A stretch of 17,699 bases of DNA from Chloroflexota bacterium (GCA_015478675.1 JADMIH010000077.1:1-17699), one strand, 5' to 3'; positions 6,936-15,241 are shown, numbered from the stretch's first letter. Translations and numbers: made by a program. Notes: generated from the sequence alone by a model not told the origin.

Positions 6936-8399
6936 ATGATTTTACTTTACAATCCACGCGCTACAGAGTTCAAATACAGGCTGCCGTTATCAGTGCTGTC
7001 GCTGGCGGCGGTCTTCGAGGGCGAATACGACTGGCAGATAGTTGACGGCAATGTCGATGCCAACGCAGAGACCACGTTGCTCAACACTATTGAGCGCGAC
7101 CCTGGCATAAAATATCTCCTTGTCACCTGTATGCCCGGACCGCAGCTTCTGCGCGCAGTACCCCATACACGAGCGGTCAAAGCGCGGTTCCCACACATCA
7201 CCACCGTTTGGGGCGGTTATTTTCCTTCCTCTCACCCCGATGTCGTACTCTCCGATCCGGCAATAGACTACGTGGTGAGGTCGCAAGGGGAAGAGACAAT
7301 CATGGAGCTTCTCGACCTCCTCCAAAATGGCGGGTCACTAGCGAGCATAGACGGCCTTTCATATAGAGAGGGCAGCAAGATCAGGCACAACAAGGCTCGC
7401 AAAACAGCCAACCCCAATCTTTTTCCGGTTCTCCCCTACGAAAAGGCCAACGTGCCGCAGTATCTGAAGAAGACCATTCTGGGGGACAAAACCACCTCCT
7501 ATCACTCCAGCCTGGGGTGCCCTTTCACCTGCTCCTTTTGCGCTGTCACCAAGAGTTACGCGGGGCGTTGGCTTGCGGAAACAGCAGACCGCACTATTGA
7601 TACCGTGCGTTGGCTGCATGACAAATATGGAGTCAACGGCATCGAGTTCCACGATAGCAACTTTTTCACCCATGAGAAGCGTGTTGCTGCCTTCGCCCAG
7701 GGTATAATAGGGTTGGGGATCGGCTGGTGGGGCGAGGGCACTATTGACACCATCATGCGCTACAGCGACCGCACCTGGGAGCTGATGCGCGACAGCGGCT
7801 GCAAGATGATTTTTATGGGCGCGGAGAACGCCTCGGCCACCACCCTCAACTTTATGAACAAGGGGCCGTTGCTGCCGGAAACCACCCTCGCAATGGCGGA
7901 AAAGGCGGCCAGATACAACATCATACCTGAGTTCTCATTCGTCCTGGGCAACCCGCCAGACCCCGCCGCCGACATAGAGGAGAACATAGAGTTCATCTAC
8001 AAGATAAAAGATATAAACCCGGCAAGTGAGATAATACTTTACCTTTACACCCCTACCCCCGGTGGGGCGATGTACGAAGAAGCAGAGCGCCTCGGCTTCA
8101 GCTACCCCGATACCCTGGATGGCTGGATTTCGCCGGAGTGGGCCAGTTTCTCGCGCCGCCGCAACCCGCACACCCCTTGGATTAGCCGAGAGCACATCGA
8201 GCGGCTCAATAACTTCGAGACGGTGCTCAACGCTCGTTATCCCACTGTGTCGGACCTCAAGATCAAGCCCTGGCACCGCAAAGTACTGCATGCTGTCGCA
8301 ACTTTACGCTACAACAGAAGGGTCTTCAAGAATCCCATCGAGTTACGAGCGATCTTCAAGTACATCTCCTACACGCAGCCTGAGCAAGCCGGCCTGTAA
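6936..8399 (+). CDS. B12-binding domain radical SAM protein (first of three)
   Basis: 487 aa from the ATG at 6936. A TTG start 14 codons upstream is open but has no family-like residues, while MILLYNPRA is the typical first strand of the cobalamin-binding Rossmann domain. Residues 1-~140 form the B12-binding domain, with GGYFPSSHP at 93-101 and SQGEE at 116-120. The radical SAM core begins at ~187 and carries C195-PFT-C199-SF-C202, the CX3CX2C motif that binds the 4Fe-4S cluster. It continues with GIEFHDSNF and GAENAS blocks. The enzyme would use S-adenosylmethionine and probably cobalamin for methylation or another radical reaction. The canonical DxHxxG cobalamin-ligand motif is absent (VDGNVDA in its place). 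It is first in the rightward operon, 10 nt before the glycosyltransferase. The C-terminal ~120 residues (TPTPGGAMYEEA...) resemble BchE-like relatives. The substrate is unknown. Confidence 0.85.
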   Translation: MILLYNPRATEFKYRLPLSVLSLAAVFEGEYDWQIVDGNVDANAETTLLNTIERDPGIKYLLVTCMPGPQLLRAVPHTRAVKARFPHITTVWGGYFPSSHPDVVLSDPAIDYVVRSQGEETIMELLDLLQNGGSLASIDGLSYREGSKIRHNKARKTANPNLFPVLPYEKANVPQYLKKTILGDKTTSYHSSLGCPFTCSFCAVTKSYAGRWLAETADRTIDTVRWLHDKYGVNGIEFHDSNFFTHEKRVAAFAQGIIGLGIGWWGEGTIDTIMRYSDRTWELMRDSGCKMIFMGAENASATTLNFMNKGPLLPETTLAMAEKAARYNIIPEFSFVLGNPPDPAADIEENIEFIYKIKDINPASEIILYLYTPTPGGAMYEEAERLGFSYPDTLDGWISPEWASFSRRRNPHTPWISREHIERLNNFETVLNARYPTVSDLKIKPWHRKVLHAVATLRYNRRVFKNPIELRAIFKYISYTQPEQAGL

Positions 8400-8409
8400 C
8401 GGCCTTGAT

Positions 8410-9594
8410 ATGAAGCTGGCGATAGTCATTCCGGGCTTTCAAGCAAGCGCAGACGATTGGTGCATACCTGCCTTCACCAACCTCGCCGCTGAACTTGCCC
8501 GTAGCGTGGAGGCGCAGATCTTCGCCCTGCGCTACCCGGGTAGGCGCGCTGATTATACTATCGGAAGCGTTCAGGTGCACGCTCTGGGAGGCGGAGCCGT
8601 AGCGGGGAAACGCCTCTACGGAGCCAGTCTTTTCAAGCTCTGGGCTGAAACGCTGCTTGCGCTCAAAGCCGAGCATGAGAAGCAGCCTTTCGATGCGATC
8701 ATAGGCATCTGGGCCACCGAGTCGGGCTGGCTTGCCACCAGAGGGGCACGGCTGCTGCGGCTCCCCTCTTTAGTACACGTCGCTGGTGGAGAGCTTACCA
8801 GGATACCACAGATAGGCTACGGCAACTGGCGTCGCGGCCTCGCCGGTTTGCTTGTCACCTCCACGATAAGGAACGCAAACCTCATGACGGTGCCATCTTT
8901 GCCTGTGTACGAGGCGGCCATGCAGAAAGCCCACATTCCAGCAGCTAAAGTGGCGAAGTGGGCTTTGGGCGTAGACACAGCGCGTTTTGCCCCGTGTAGC
9001 TGCTCACGGCAAAACAGTGCACCCTTTACATTTATTACTGTAGGCTCTCTCATCCCCGTCAAAGATCATGCCTGGCTTCTACGGAGTCTGCACGAACTAC
9101 ACCGCCTTGCGCCGGACAAGAACGTGCGGTTACGTATTGTAGGAGCAGGACCGCTCGAACGACAGCTCAGATCAGAGGTCTACACGCTCGGTTTAACGAG
9201 ACATATAGATTTCGTTGGCGCGGTGGCGCACGACAAACTCCCTCAGCTTTATCGAGATGCAAACGCCTTTGTGCTAACCTCTTGGCACGAGGCGCAGTGC
9301 ATGGCGGCTCTCGAAGCGGCCTCGTCTGGCCTACCCTGGGTCGGCCCGCTGGTGGGCGCGCTTGCCGACCTGGAGGCCGCCGGGGATCAATATCAATACA
9401 GGAGATCAGGCGTTACCGTCAGCCAACGCACCTCTGCTTCACTCGCAGGGGCGATGCTACAGATGGTCAATGCCACAGAGCAGGAGAGGTCAGCTATGGG
9501 AGCCAATGCTCGCTTCCACGTTGGCGCAGAATACAACTTGCAGGCGCAGACGGCGAAGCTGCTCGCGCTGCTGCGAAATCTCACCGGGCAGTAA
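8410..9594 (+). CDS. GT4-type (GT-B fold) glycosyltransferase
   Basis: 394 aa from the ATG at 8410, 10 nt after the preceding stop. The frame is open further upstream inside the radical SAM gene, but only MKLAIVIPGF has the expected first beta-strand. Start selection rests on protein pattern and translational coupling, since no strong ribosome-binding site is seen. The N-terminal domain (1-~185) is the acceptor side. The C-terminal Rossmann domain starts at ~205 with FTFITVGSLIPVKDH (K218), then LRIVGAGPLERQL, the DFVG strand at 267-270, and the EX7E motif E294-AQCMAAL-E302 that holds the nucleotide-sugar donor. It has no signal peptide or TM, so it is cytoplasmic, and retaining chemistry is expected for this family. 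Its place among radical SAM genes suggests that it glycosylates the same product. Confidence 0.88.
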   Translation: MKLAIVIPGFQASADDWCIPAFTNLAAELARSVEAQIFALRYPGRRADYTIGSVQVHALGGGAVAGKRLYGASLFKLWAETLLALKAEHEKQPFDAIIGIWATESGWLATRGARLLRLPSLVHVAGGELTRIPQIGYGNWRRGLAGLLVTSTIRNANLMTVPSLPVYEAAMQKAHIPAAKVAKWALGVDTARFAPCSCSRQNSAPFTFITVGSLIPVKDHAWLLRSLHELHRLAPDKNVRLRIVGAGPLERQLRSEVYTLGLTRHIDFVGAVAHDKLPQLYRDANAFVLTSWHEAQCMAALEAASSGLPWVGPLVGALADLEAAGDQYQYRRSGVTVSQRTSASLAGAMLQMVNATEQERSAMGANARFHVGAEYNLQAQTAKLLALLRNLTGQ

Positions 9595-9683
9595 GGGCCA
9601 TTCGTTGTAACCGACAGCGTATTACTTTTGGAGAATATTTACCCGCACGCGGCACCACCCGGCAGGCGAAGGCATGACGATTT

Positions 9684-11201
9684 ATGACTAAGGTTCTCTT
9701 TGGACAATCCTACTATCTGCGCTTTGATCCCAAAGAGTGGGAAGGGATGAAGCCTTACCCGCCGCTCGGCACGCTTTACGCCGCCGCATACGTGCGCGAA
9801 CGCGACTATGAAGTTTGCTTCTTCGACTCGATGCTGGCGGCATCAGAAGCGGAATGGGCGCAGGCCCTCGACTTGCATAAGCCCGACTACGCGGTGATCT
9901 ACGAAGACAGCTTCAACTATCTGTCTAAAATGTGCCTCACCCGTATGCGGGAGGCTGCTTTCGTCATGGCGCAAGCGGCCAAAGAGCGCGGCTGCATAGT
10001 GATCGTTTCTAGCTCTGATGCCACCGACCATAAAGAGAAGTATTTCTCCCACTATGTAGACGCTATTATCATGGGGGAAGGCGAAGTTACCCTGGCAGAG
10101 ACACTGGACGTGCTTGCCGGGCGCACGAAGGCCGACAAAAACCAAATCAAAGGCGTGGCCTGGCCCGATAGCCCTGACCCCGCGCCCCGGGGCTTTATGA
10201 AAGAGCTTGACAAGCTGCCCTTCCCCGCCTGGGACCTTATAGATATTGAGCGCTACAGGCAACTGTGGGTCGAGCGTCACGGCTACTACTCAATGAACAT
10301 GTCCACCACGCGCGGCTGCCCCTATCACTGTAACTGGTGTGCCAAGCCAATCTACGGCCAGCGATACAACACCCGTTCGCCTGAGAAGGTAGCCGCCGAG
10401 CTAAAGTGGCTCAGAGCGCACTTCGCCCCGGACTATATCTGGTTCGCTGACGATATCTTTGGCCTGAAGCCAGGCTGGATCGAGCGATTCGCCTCAGAGG
10501 TGGAGAGGCTTGGCGCTGTTACCCCTTTCAAGTGTCTGTTGCGCGCCGACCTGATCAAGCCGGGCATCTCGGCTGCGCTAAAGAGGGCGGGCTGCGATAT
10601 CGTCTGGGTTGGCGCGGAATCCGGCTCGCAGAAAATCCTCGATGCAATGGACAAAGGGACGAAGGTCGAGCAGATTTACAATGCAGCACGCAACCTGCAC
10701 GCGCAGGGGGTCAAGGTCGGCTTCTTCTTGCAGTTCGGCTACCCGGGCGAGGAGCGAGCCGACATAGAGGCTACACTGCGGATGGTGCGCGATTGCCTGC
10801 CTGATGACATAGGCATGTCAGTATCCTACCCTCTCCCCGGCACGAAGTTCTACGAGAATGTAAAACTGCAACTTGGCGAGAAACAAAATTGGCGCAACAG
10901 CGCAGACCTGGCGATGATGTATCGCGGCCCATACTCCACTGACTTTTACCGCAAGCTCCACACAGTTCTCCACAAGGAGTTCAGGTCGGGCAAGGCGTGG
11001 CGCGAGCTAAGAGGTAGCGAGCGGCTCCCGCTCCGGCAAAAGCTGCATTCAGCCGCCACTATGCTTTACAACAAAGCAACCTTGCCCTGGGAGCGCAGGC
11101 GGCTCGACACTCTGGCGCGCCTTTCAGAAGGAGGGCTGGGTGCACTGCCGCCAATCATGACCCCCGAGGCCGCCCGTATGCCCTCGGCGCAGGCGGAATA
11201 G
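9684..11201 (+). CDS. B12-binding domain radical SAM protein (second of three)
   Basis: 505 aa. The B12-binding-like domain spans ~1-150 (MKPYPPLGTLYAAAY at 22-36, GEGEVTLAE near 131). The radical SAM core has C212-PYH-C216-NW-C219, then GQRYNTRSPEKV, WFADDIFG, LRADLI, GAESGSQKILDAMDKGT and a late block GYPGEERADIEAT...YPLPGTKFYE. This is the classic layout of class B-like (cobalamin-dependent) radical SAM enzymes. At the position where relatives have a G-G-x-x-P phosphate loop, it has VSSSDATD, and there is no DxHxxG, so cobalamin binding may be altered. The ATG at 9684 follows GAAGG at 9668. The ATG at 9674 runs into a stop at once. It lies 89 nt after the glycosyltransferase and 5 nt before the next paralogue. 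Confidence 0.85.
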   Translation: MTKVLFGQSYYLRFDPKEWEGMKPYPPLGTLYAAAYVRERDYEVCFFDSMLAASEAEWAQALDLHKPDYAVIYEDSFNYLSKMCLTRMREAAFVMAQAAKERGCIVIVSSSDATDHKEKYFSHYVDAIIMGEGEVTLAETLDVLAGRTKADKNQIKGVAWPDSPDPAPRGFMKELDKLPFPAWDLIDIERYRQLWVERHGYYSMNMSTTRGCPYHCNWCAKPIYGQRYNTRSPEKVAAELKWLRAHFAPDYIWFADDIFGLKPGWIERFASEVERLGAVTPFKCLLRADLIKPGISAALKRAGCDIVWVGAESGSQKILDAMDKGTKVEQIYNAARNLHAQGVKVGFFLQFGYPGEERADIEATLRMVRDCLPDDIGMSVSYPLPGTKFYENVKLQLGEKQNWRNSADLAMMYRGPYSTDFYRKLHTVLHKEFRSGKAWRELRGSERLPLRQKLHSAATMLYNKATLPWERRRLDTLARLSEGGLGALPPIMTPEAARMPSAQAE

Positions 11202-11206
11202 AATAT

Positions 11207-12637
11207 ATGGATATCCTACTCACACACGGCTACTTCATAGCCGAAGATCCACATGAGCAGAAGGTGATGAAGCCGTACCCGCCGCTGGGGATACTCTACC
11301 TTTCGGCCTATCTAAAGCAGAAAGGCTTTGATGTAGCTCTCTTCGACACGACCTTCTCAACCAAAGCCGAGCTCAAGCAATATATAGAAGAGGAGCGCCC
11401 GCCGATTGTCGGCATCTACACCAACATGATGACCAAGCTGAACATCCTCCCCATAATCGGCTGGTGCAAAGCTATAAACGCGCAGGTGGTGCTGGGCGGA
11501 CCCGAACCTGCACACTATGCCGAGCAGTTTCTGGACGCAGGCGCTGACGCAGTAGTTATAGGCGAAGGCGAAGCGACTTTAGAGGCGCTAATACCTGCTC
11601 TGCATGGCAACGGCGCGCATAAGCTGCACGGGGTTGATGGGGTCATATTCAGAGATGAAGCAGGGAAAACCATCAGGAACCGAGCTCGCGCCCAGATAAA
11701 GAAGCTCGACGACCAACCATTCCCCGATCGCGAGGCTATTGACGTGCAGCGATACATTGATACATGGCAGAAGTATCACGGGCGCGGCTCTGTCTCCCTC
11801 ATTACCGCGCGCGGGTGCCCATACACCTGCAAGTGGTGCAGCCACGCCGTTTACGGCAACACGCACCGCAGGCGCTCCCCGGAGAACGTTCTGGCCGAAA
11901 TGGAAGATATAATAGCTCGATATAACCCCGAACAGGTCTGGTACGCCGACGACGTATTCACCATCCACAGAAGCTGGACGCTGAAATACGCCGCACTCCT
12001 CAAGGCGCGGGGTATCGTCAAGCCTTTCGAGTGCATATCGCGTGCCGACCGCCTCGATGCTGAGGTAATCGAAGCGCTGGCGGGGATGGGTTGCTACCGC
12101 CTGTGGATAGGCTCGGAGAGCGGCAGCCAGAAAGTGCTGGATGCTATGGACCGCCGCACCAGGATCGAGGATGTCGAGGCCAAGGCGCGCATGCTCAAGG
12201 CTGCGGGCATAGAAACGGGGATGTTCATCATGCTCGGCTATGAAGGTGAGGAGATCCCCGACCTGGAGGCCAGTGTCGAACACCTCAAAAGGTCTAACCC
12301 CGATATCTTCCTCACTACCGTTGCCTACCCAATCAAAGGCACGCCATACTACAACGAGATTGAAAGCAAGGTGATTGAACAGATACCATGGGGCGAACGC
12401 ACAGACCGCGATCTCACGGTCGCGGGCCGCCACTCGAAGCGTTTTTATTCATTCGCCACTCGCTGGATGGTGAACGAGGTAGCTCTGGATAAGATGATGA
12501 AAGCCAACAAGCGAGATGTAAGGAAGGTCGCCAGGAGCTTCATCAATGCCCGTGTAGGACGCTTGGGCATGGAGCTTACCAGGCGCGAGCTAGAGCAAGC
12601 GCCCGCAGGCCGAGGGCAGATCCATGTGGAGGCATAG
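11207..12637 (+). CDS. B12-binding domain radical SAM protein (third of three)
   Basis: 476 aa, starting 5 nt after the previous stop and therefore very probably translationally coupled. The B12-binding domain (1-~150) has MKPYPPLGILYLSAY at 21-35 and an intact LGGPEPAHYAEQF loop near 96-109, then VIGEGEATLE. The core has C204-PYT-C208-KW-C211, GNTHRRSPENV with one extra Arg, VWYADDVF, ISRADRLD, GSESGSQKVLDAMDRRT and YPIKGTPYYNE. Blocks in the same order as in the second radical SAM gene show that the two are paralogues, probably from tandem duplication followed by divergence. The usual DxHxxG His is absent (FDTTFST). It would catalyse a radical methylation or rearrangement on an unknown substrate. 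The ends converge with the protease gene on the other strand. Confidence 0.85.
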   Translation: MDILLTHGYFIAEDPHEQKVMKPYPPLGILYLSAYLKQKGFDVALFDTTFSTKAELKQYIEEERPPIVGIYTNMMTKLNILPIIGWCKAINAQVVLGGPEPAHYAEQFLDAGADAVVIGEGEATLEALIPALHGNGAHKLHGVDGVIFRDEAGKTIRNRARAQIKKLDDQPFPDREAIDVQRYIDTWQKYHGRGSVSLITARGCPYTCKWCSHAVYGNTHRRRSPENVLAEMEDIIARYNPEQVWYADDVFTIHRSWTLKYAALLKARGIVKPFECISRADRLDAEVIEALAGMGCYRLWIGSESGSQKVLDAMDRRTRIEDVEAKARMLKAAGIETGMFIMLGYEGEEIPDLEASVEHLKRSNPDIFLTTVAYPIKGTPYYNEIESKVIEQIPWGERTDRDLTVAGRHSKRFYSFATRWMVNEVALDKMMKANKRDVRKVARSFINARVGRLGMELTRRELEQAPAGRGQIHVEA

Positions 12638-12658
12638 CATAAAGCGTACGACTCACAA

Positions 12659-12678
12659 AAGGCTGGTTCTTTAGCCTT
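12659..12678 (-). terminator. Weak candidate terminator of the leftward protease genes
   Basis: The minus strand reads AAGGCT, an 8-nt loop and AGCCTT, followed by TTGTG, so a run of four T closes the stem. It lies 45 nt beyond the stop of the 313-aa protease. The stem is only 6 bp. A second small hairpin (AGTGCG/CGCACT, 12703-12719) lies nearer and has no T-tract. Confidence 0.35.
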
Positions 12679-12722
12679 CCATCCGGGGCATATTCCTTAT
12701 GCAGTGCGCATCACGCACTAAG

Positions 12723-13664
12723 CTATGCCTCCAACGACCCCAACTGTACATCTACTATGCGTGGCAACTGAGCGCGGAGCACACGCAGGCGTACTTTGTC
12801 GCCGGCTTTCTTCGGGCCGAGCGCCGTGAAAAGAGCGTCGGCATCAGAGACCTTTTGGCCCGACACGTCCAGCAACAGATCACCAACGAGCAGGCCGGCG
12901 CGAGCAGCCGGGCCATCCGCCTCTACCGCCGAGATCATCAAGGCGCGCGCACCGCCTCTGTTCGGTGCGCCGTAGCTGGCCGGAATCTCCACAGGCTGAA
13001 GGCCCACGCCCAGATAGACACGCCTGCTGGGAACGCCTGCTACCCAGGTAGCGGCTACATGGCTAGGTATAGCCACCCCCAGATCGCCCCCAAAGATCAT
13101 GGCGTTTATTCCTACAACTGCGCCCTGAGCGTTGATGAGTGGCCCTCCTGAGTTGCCGGGGGCAAGCCGCACGTCGGAGCGGATATACTGCGCGCTTTTC
13201 CCTGAACGCCCTACCGGCACATCTCCCAGCGCGCTAACAACGCCTGCCGTCACTACGTCGCGCTGCCCCCAGGGGTGGCCTATGGCGAAGACCAGCTCGC
13301 CGATCCGCAGCTCCTTGGAATCGGCAACTGCTGCTGCGGCAAGATCAGACGCTTCCACCTTGAGTAGCGCCAGGTCAAGCTCGGCGTTGGAGTTTTCGAT
13401 ACGGGCAGGTAGCGAGCGCCCATCTCTAAAGACGACGCTGATCGGCCCGCGATCCCCAGCTACCACGTGATGGTTGGTGACAATACCGCCATCTGAGCGC
13501 CAGATTACACCTGCGCCACCGCCATGTCCGCCATGTTGTACCTGTACGATGCTCGGCCCCACGCGCCCGACCATCTCGGTGATAGCTTCCGACAGCGTGC
13601 CGATCAGACCGGTTGCCTGCGGCAAAGCAGGCTCGTTATTTCCTCTTATTGCGGGAATCCCCAT
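12723..13664 (-). CDS. Trypsin-like serine protease (S1C, HtrA-like) with PDZ domain
   Basis: 313 aa, no signal peptide or TM, so apparently cytoplasmic, unlike DegP/DegQ. The complete catalytic triad is readable: H66 in TNHHVV, D97 in ELDLALLKV and S172 in APGNSGGPL. The oxyanion region and GVAIPSHVA follow as in HtrA proteases. Residues ~213-313 form a PDZ-like domain (YLGVGLQPVEI, a GPAARAGLLVGDLLLDVSG block, then KAGDKVRLRVLR). The ATG at 13664 has GAGG 7 nt upstream. It lies 93 nt after its paralogue, with the same orientation. It would cleave or bind misfolded or specific cytosolic proteins; the partner is unknown. Lack of export is inferred from the start context. An upstream signal sequence would need a missed start, and none fits. 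Confidence 0.9.
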   Translation of the reverse strand: MGIPAIRGNNEPALPQATGLIGTLSEAITEMVGRVGPSIVQVQHGGHGGGAGVIWRSDGGIVTNHHVVAGDRGPISVVFRDGRSLPARIENSNAELDLALLKVEASDLAAAAVADSKELRIGELVFAIGHPWGQRDVVTAGVVSALGDVPVGRSGKSAQYIRSDVRLAPGNSGGPLINAQGAVVGINAMIFGGDLGVAIPSHVAATWVAGVPSRRVYLGVGLQPVEIPASYGAPNRGGARALMISAVEADGPAARAGLLVGDLLLDVSGQKVSDADALFTALGPKKAGDKVRLRVLRAQLPRIVDVQLGSLEA

Positions 13665-13757
13665 TTATATACCTCAATCTATGCGAGCAGCGAGGAATCA
13701 GGGGCTAGTAGCCGTTTCCAACCTCTAATCCCTGATCCCCATTCATAACCGCTACTT

Positions 13758-14681
13758 TTAGCTTCGCTCTCCAACCGTGACCTGGTGGGTCTTGAGTGTA
13801 GCACCGCGCACAACCTCCACCGGCACAACCTTGCCAACTCGGTCGCCGCTCATAATAAGATGCAAGTTCTCGATGTCGTTCACCTGCTGGCCGTCCACCG
13901 AAACGAGGATATCACCCAGGAGTAAGCCGCCCTTCTCGGCAGGGCTGCCATTCTCCACGCGTATGATCAACAATCCGCGCTCCTGGTCCTTACCCGCTCG
14001 CTGTGACAACGGTATTTCTACCAGTTGGCTGCTTATGCCCAAATAGCCGCGCTTTATGGAGCCATGCTGCGCAAGGCTATCGCCCACGCGCCAGGACACT
14101 TCTGCCGGGATAGCAAGAGTAGTGTCGCGCATCAGTCCAGTTGTGATGATACCGAGGACAGCGCCTTGTGTATCTATCAGCGGCCCGCCGGAAAATCCAG
14201 GGTAGGGTATGGCGTCTGTGGTTATAAAGCGTTCAAGCATAGAGCCGCGTCCAGTGCGCACAGGCCCACCAATGCTACTCACAACACCTGAGCTAGCCAT
14301 TGGCCCACTGTCGCCTGGCCTGCCAACGGCAAGGACCAGTTGGCCTACACGTGCTTCCCCGGAAGCGGCGGTAGCAGGCGCCAGATTAAGGCCAGGCGCT
14401 TTCAGCAGAGCCAACCCATTAGAGCCGTCGCGGCCTGCAAGGGTCGCGGGCACTGTGCGCCCACCGCCTGTTGTTACGCTGAGATTGTCTTCGCGCTCCA
14501 ACACATGATCCGCCACCAGCACAAAGTCCTCTTTGTAGACGAGGCCGCTCGCCCCCTGACGCGGCCTGCTGTCAACCAACACAACCGCCTTAGCCACACG
14601 CTCCACCGCATCAGCCAGACCGTTAGAAAAGGCGCTCAATAAATCTGTGTTACTTGTGGTGTCCATTGTCGTTATCTCCAT
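13758..14681 (-). CDS. Trypsin-like (S1C) protease paralogue lacking the usual catalytic Asp
   Basis: 307 aa, related to the neighbouring 313-aa protease. The fold is preserved: H59 in VADHVLE, S164 in PGFSGGPL and a PDZ-like end (YLGISSQLVEI, then GSPAEKGGLLLGDILVSVDGQQV). The residue that should be Asp immediately before LALLK is G89 (RDGSNGLALLK). D85 is close but off register. GFSGGP also replaces GNSGGP. The protein may be a weak or inactive protease serving as a binding module, or it may use a different acid. The start is uncertain: ATG 14681 has AAGGG 4 nt upstream, and ATG 14666 (five codons on) has GGAG at a more usual 9-nt spacing. No signal peptide is seen. It is 61 nt after the DUF4177-like gene, probably in one operon. 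Confidence 0.85.
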   Translation of the reverse strand: MEITTMDTTSNTDLLSAFSNGLADAVERVAKAVVLVDSRPRQGASGLVYKEDFVLVADHVLEREDNLSVTTGGGRTVPATLAGRDGSNGLALLKAPGLNLAPATAASGEARVGQLVLAVGRPGDSGPMASSGVVSSIGGPVRTGRGSMLERFITTDAIPYPGFSGGPLIDTQGAVLGIITTGLMRDTTLAIPAEVSWRVGDSLAQHGSIKRGYLGISSQLVEIPLSQRAGKDQERGLLIIRVENGSPAEKGGLLLGDILVSVDGQQVNDIENLHLIMSGDRVGKVVPVEVVRGATLKTHQVTVGERS

Positions 14682-14742
14682 TCATCCCTTACGCAGTGGT
14701 CAGCCTGGGTCTGCCCGCACCGGCTAGAGGGCCGGCTACCCA

Positions 14743-15087
14743 CTACAGCTTAATCTCATCTCCACTTATCGCCGTTGTCGGCGTGCCTGCCTGAGGACCG
14801 CTTGTTTCTGGCTCACCCGATTGGGGCGCGGGCTGTGCCTCGACGGCAGGCCGAGCGCCCACGCCTTGATCATCACCCGTGCCCTCGCGCTTAAAGATCA
14901 TGTAGCTGGTTTCAGCGGGCCAGAGGGGGTGTACCCCGGCCAACTCCCAGCCATCCTTGCCAAGGTGGTTGAGGACAGTGCGTACAAAGGCCGAGCGACG
15001 CTCGCCGCGCTCCATAAAGATTTCTTGCCCCTCGATTGATACGCGCCCACGAAAATCAACGTAAGCCACTCTATATTCCCAGGCCAT
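14743..15087 (-). CDS. Small DUF4177-like protein with Pro/Gly-rich tail
   Basis: 114 aa. The ATG at 15087 is chosen because GGAGG lies exactly 8 nt upstream. The open frame extends 32 codons further, but the ATG at 15117 has its only GGAG 2 nt away, which is too close. Residues 3-67 match the DUF4177 pattern: an aromatic YRVAYVDF strand, a helix FVRTVLNHLGKDGWELAGV with the characteristic GWEL, and a final YMIFKRE strand. Residues ~68-114 are low-complexity (Pro, Gly, Thr, Glu, Ala). The function of DUF4177 proteins is unknown. It is first of the three leftward genes leading into the protease pair, behind the 20-bp direct repeats at 15199-15241, so it may share their regulation. Confidence 0.8.
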   Translation of the reverse strand: MAWEYRVAYVDFRGRVSIEGQEIFMERGERRSAFVRTVLNHLGKDGWELAGVHPLWPAETSYMIFKREGTGDDQGVGARPAVEAQPAPQSGEPETSGPQAGTPTTAISGDEIKL

Positions 15088-15198
15088 CGTAGTGCCCTCC
15101 TGATTCGCTAAAGACATATCTCCGGTCCGGTGGGGCGCAAATCCCCAACGCCCCCCGAACCGACTGAAGCTATTGTGCCTCAAAAAGGAGATACTGCC

Positions 15199-15241
15199 TT
15201 CTACCAGGTGGACGGTAGAGCTTCTATCAAGTGGACAGTAC
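15199..15241. promoter_or_regulatory. Pair of 20-bp direct repeats upstream of the DUF4177-like gene
   Basis: TTCTACCAGGTGGACGGTAG (15199-15218) and TTCTATCAAGTGGACAGTAC (15222-15241) agree at 16 of 20 positions with a 23-bp period, roughly two helical turns. The first also contains a 6-bp dyad (TCTACC/GGTAGA). They lie ~112 nt upstream of the start at 15087, in the 192-nt gap after the LuxR-type regulator. The arrangement is that of tandem binding sites for a DNA-binding protein. The adjacent regulator is one candidate. Confidence 0.5.

Noticed and set aside
8062..8409. Upstream extension of the GT4 glycosyltransferase frame
   Set aside because: It overlaps the end of the radical SAM gene in another frame, is Ser/Arg-rich noise, and precedes the obvious MKLAIVIPGF start.
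11588..12433. 281-aa open frame opposite the third radical SAM gene
   Set aside because: It lies wholly antisense to a gene with clear family motifs; long shadow frames are common at this GC content.
12703..12719. Terminator at AGTGCG/CGCACT between the convergent genes
   Set aside because: Short stem without a T-tract on either strand.
13697..13736. ATCAGGG/CCCTGAT inverted repeat between the two proteases
   Set aside because: Seven base pairs with a loop over 20 nt; more likely part of a dispersed intergenic repeat than a specific control element.
15088..15183. Longer N-terminus for the DUF4177-like protein
   Set aside because: The ATG at 15087 has an ideal GGAGG spaced 8 nt, and upstream codons give arbitrary sequence.
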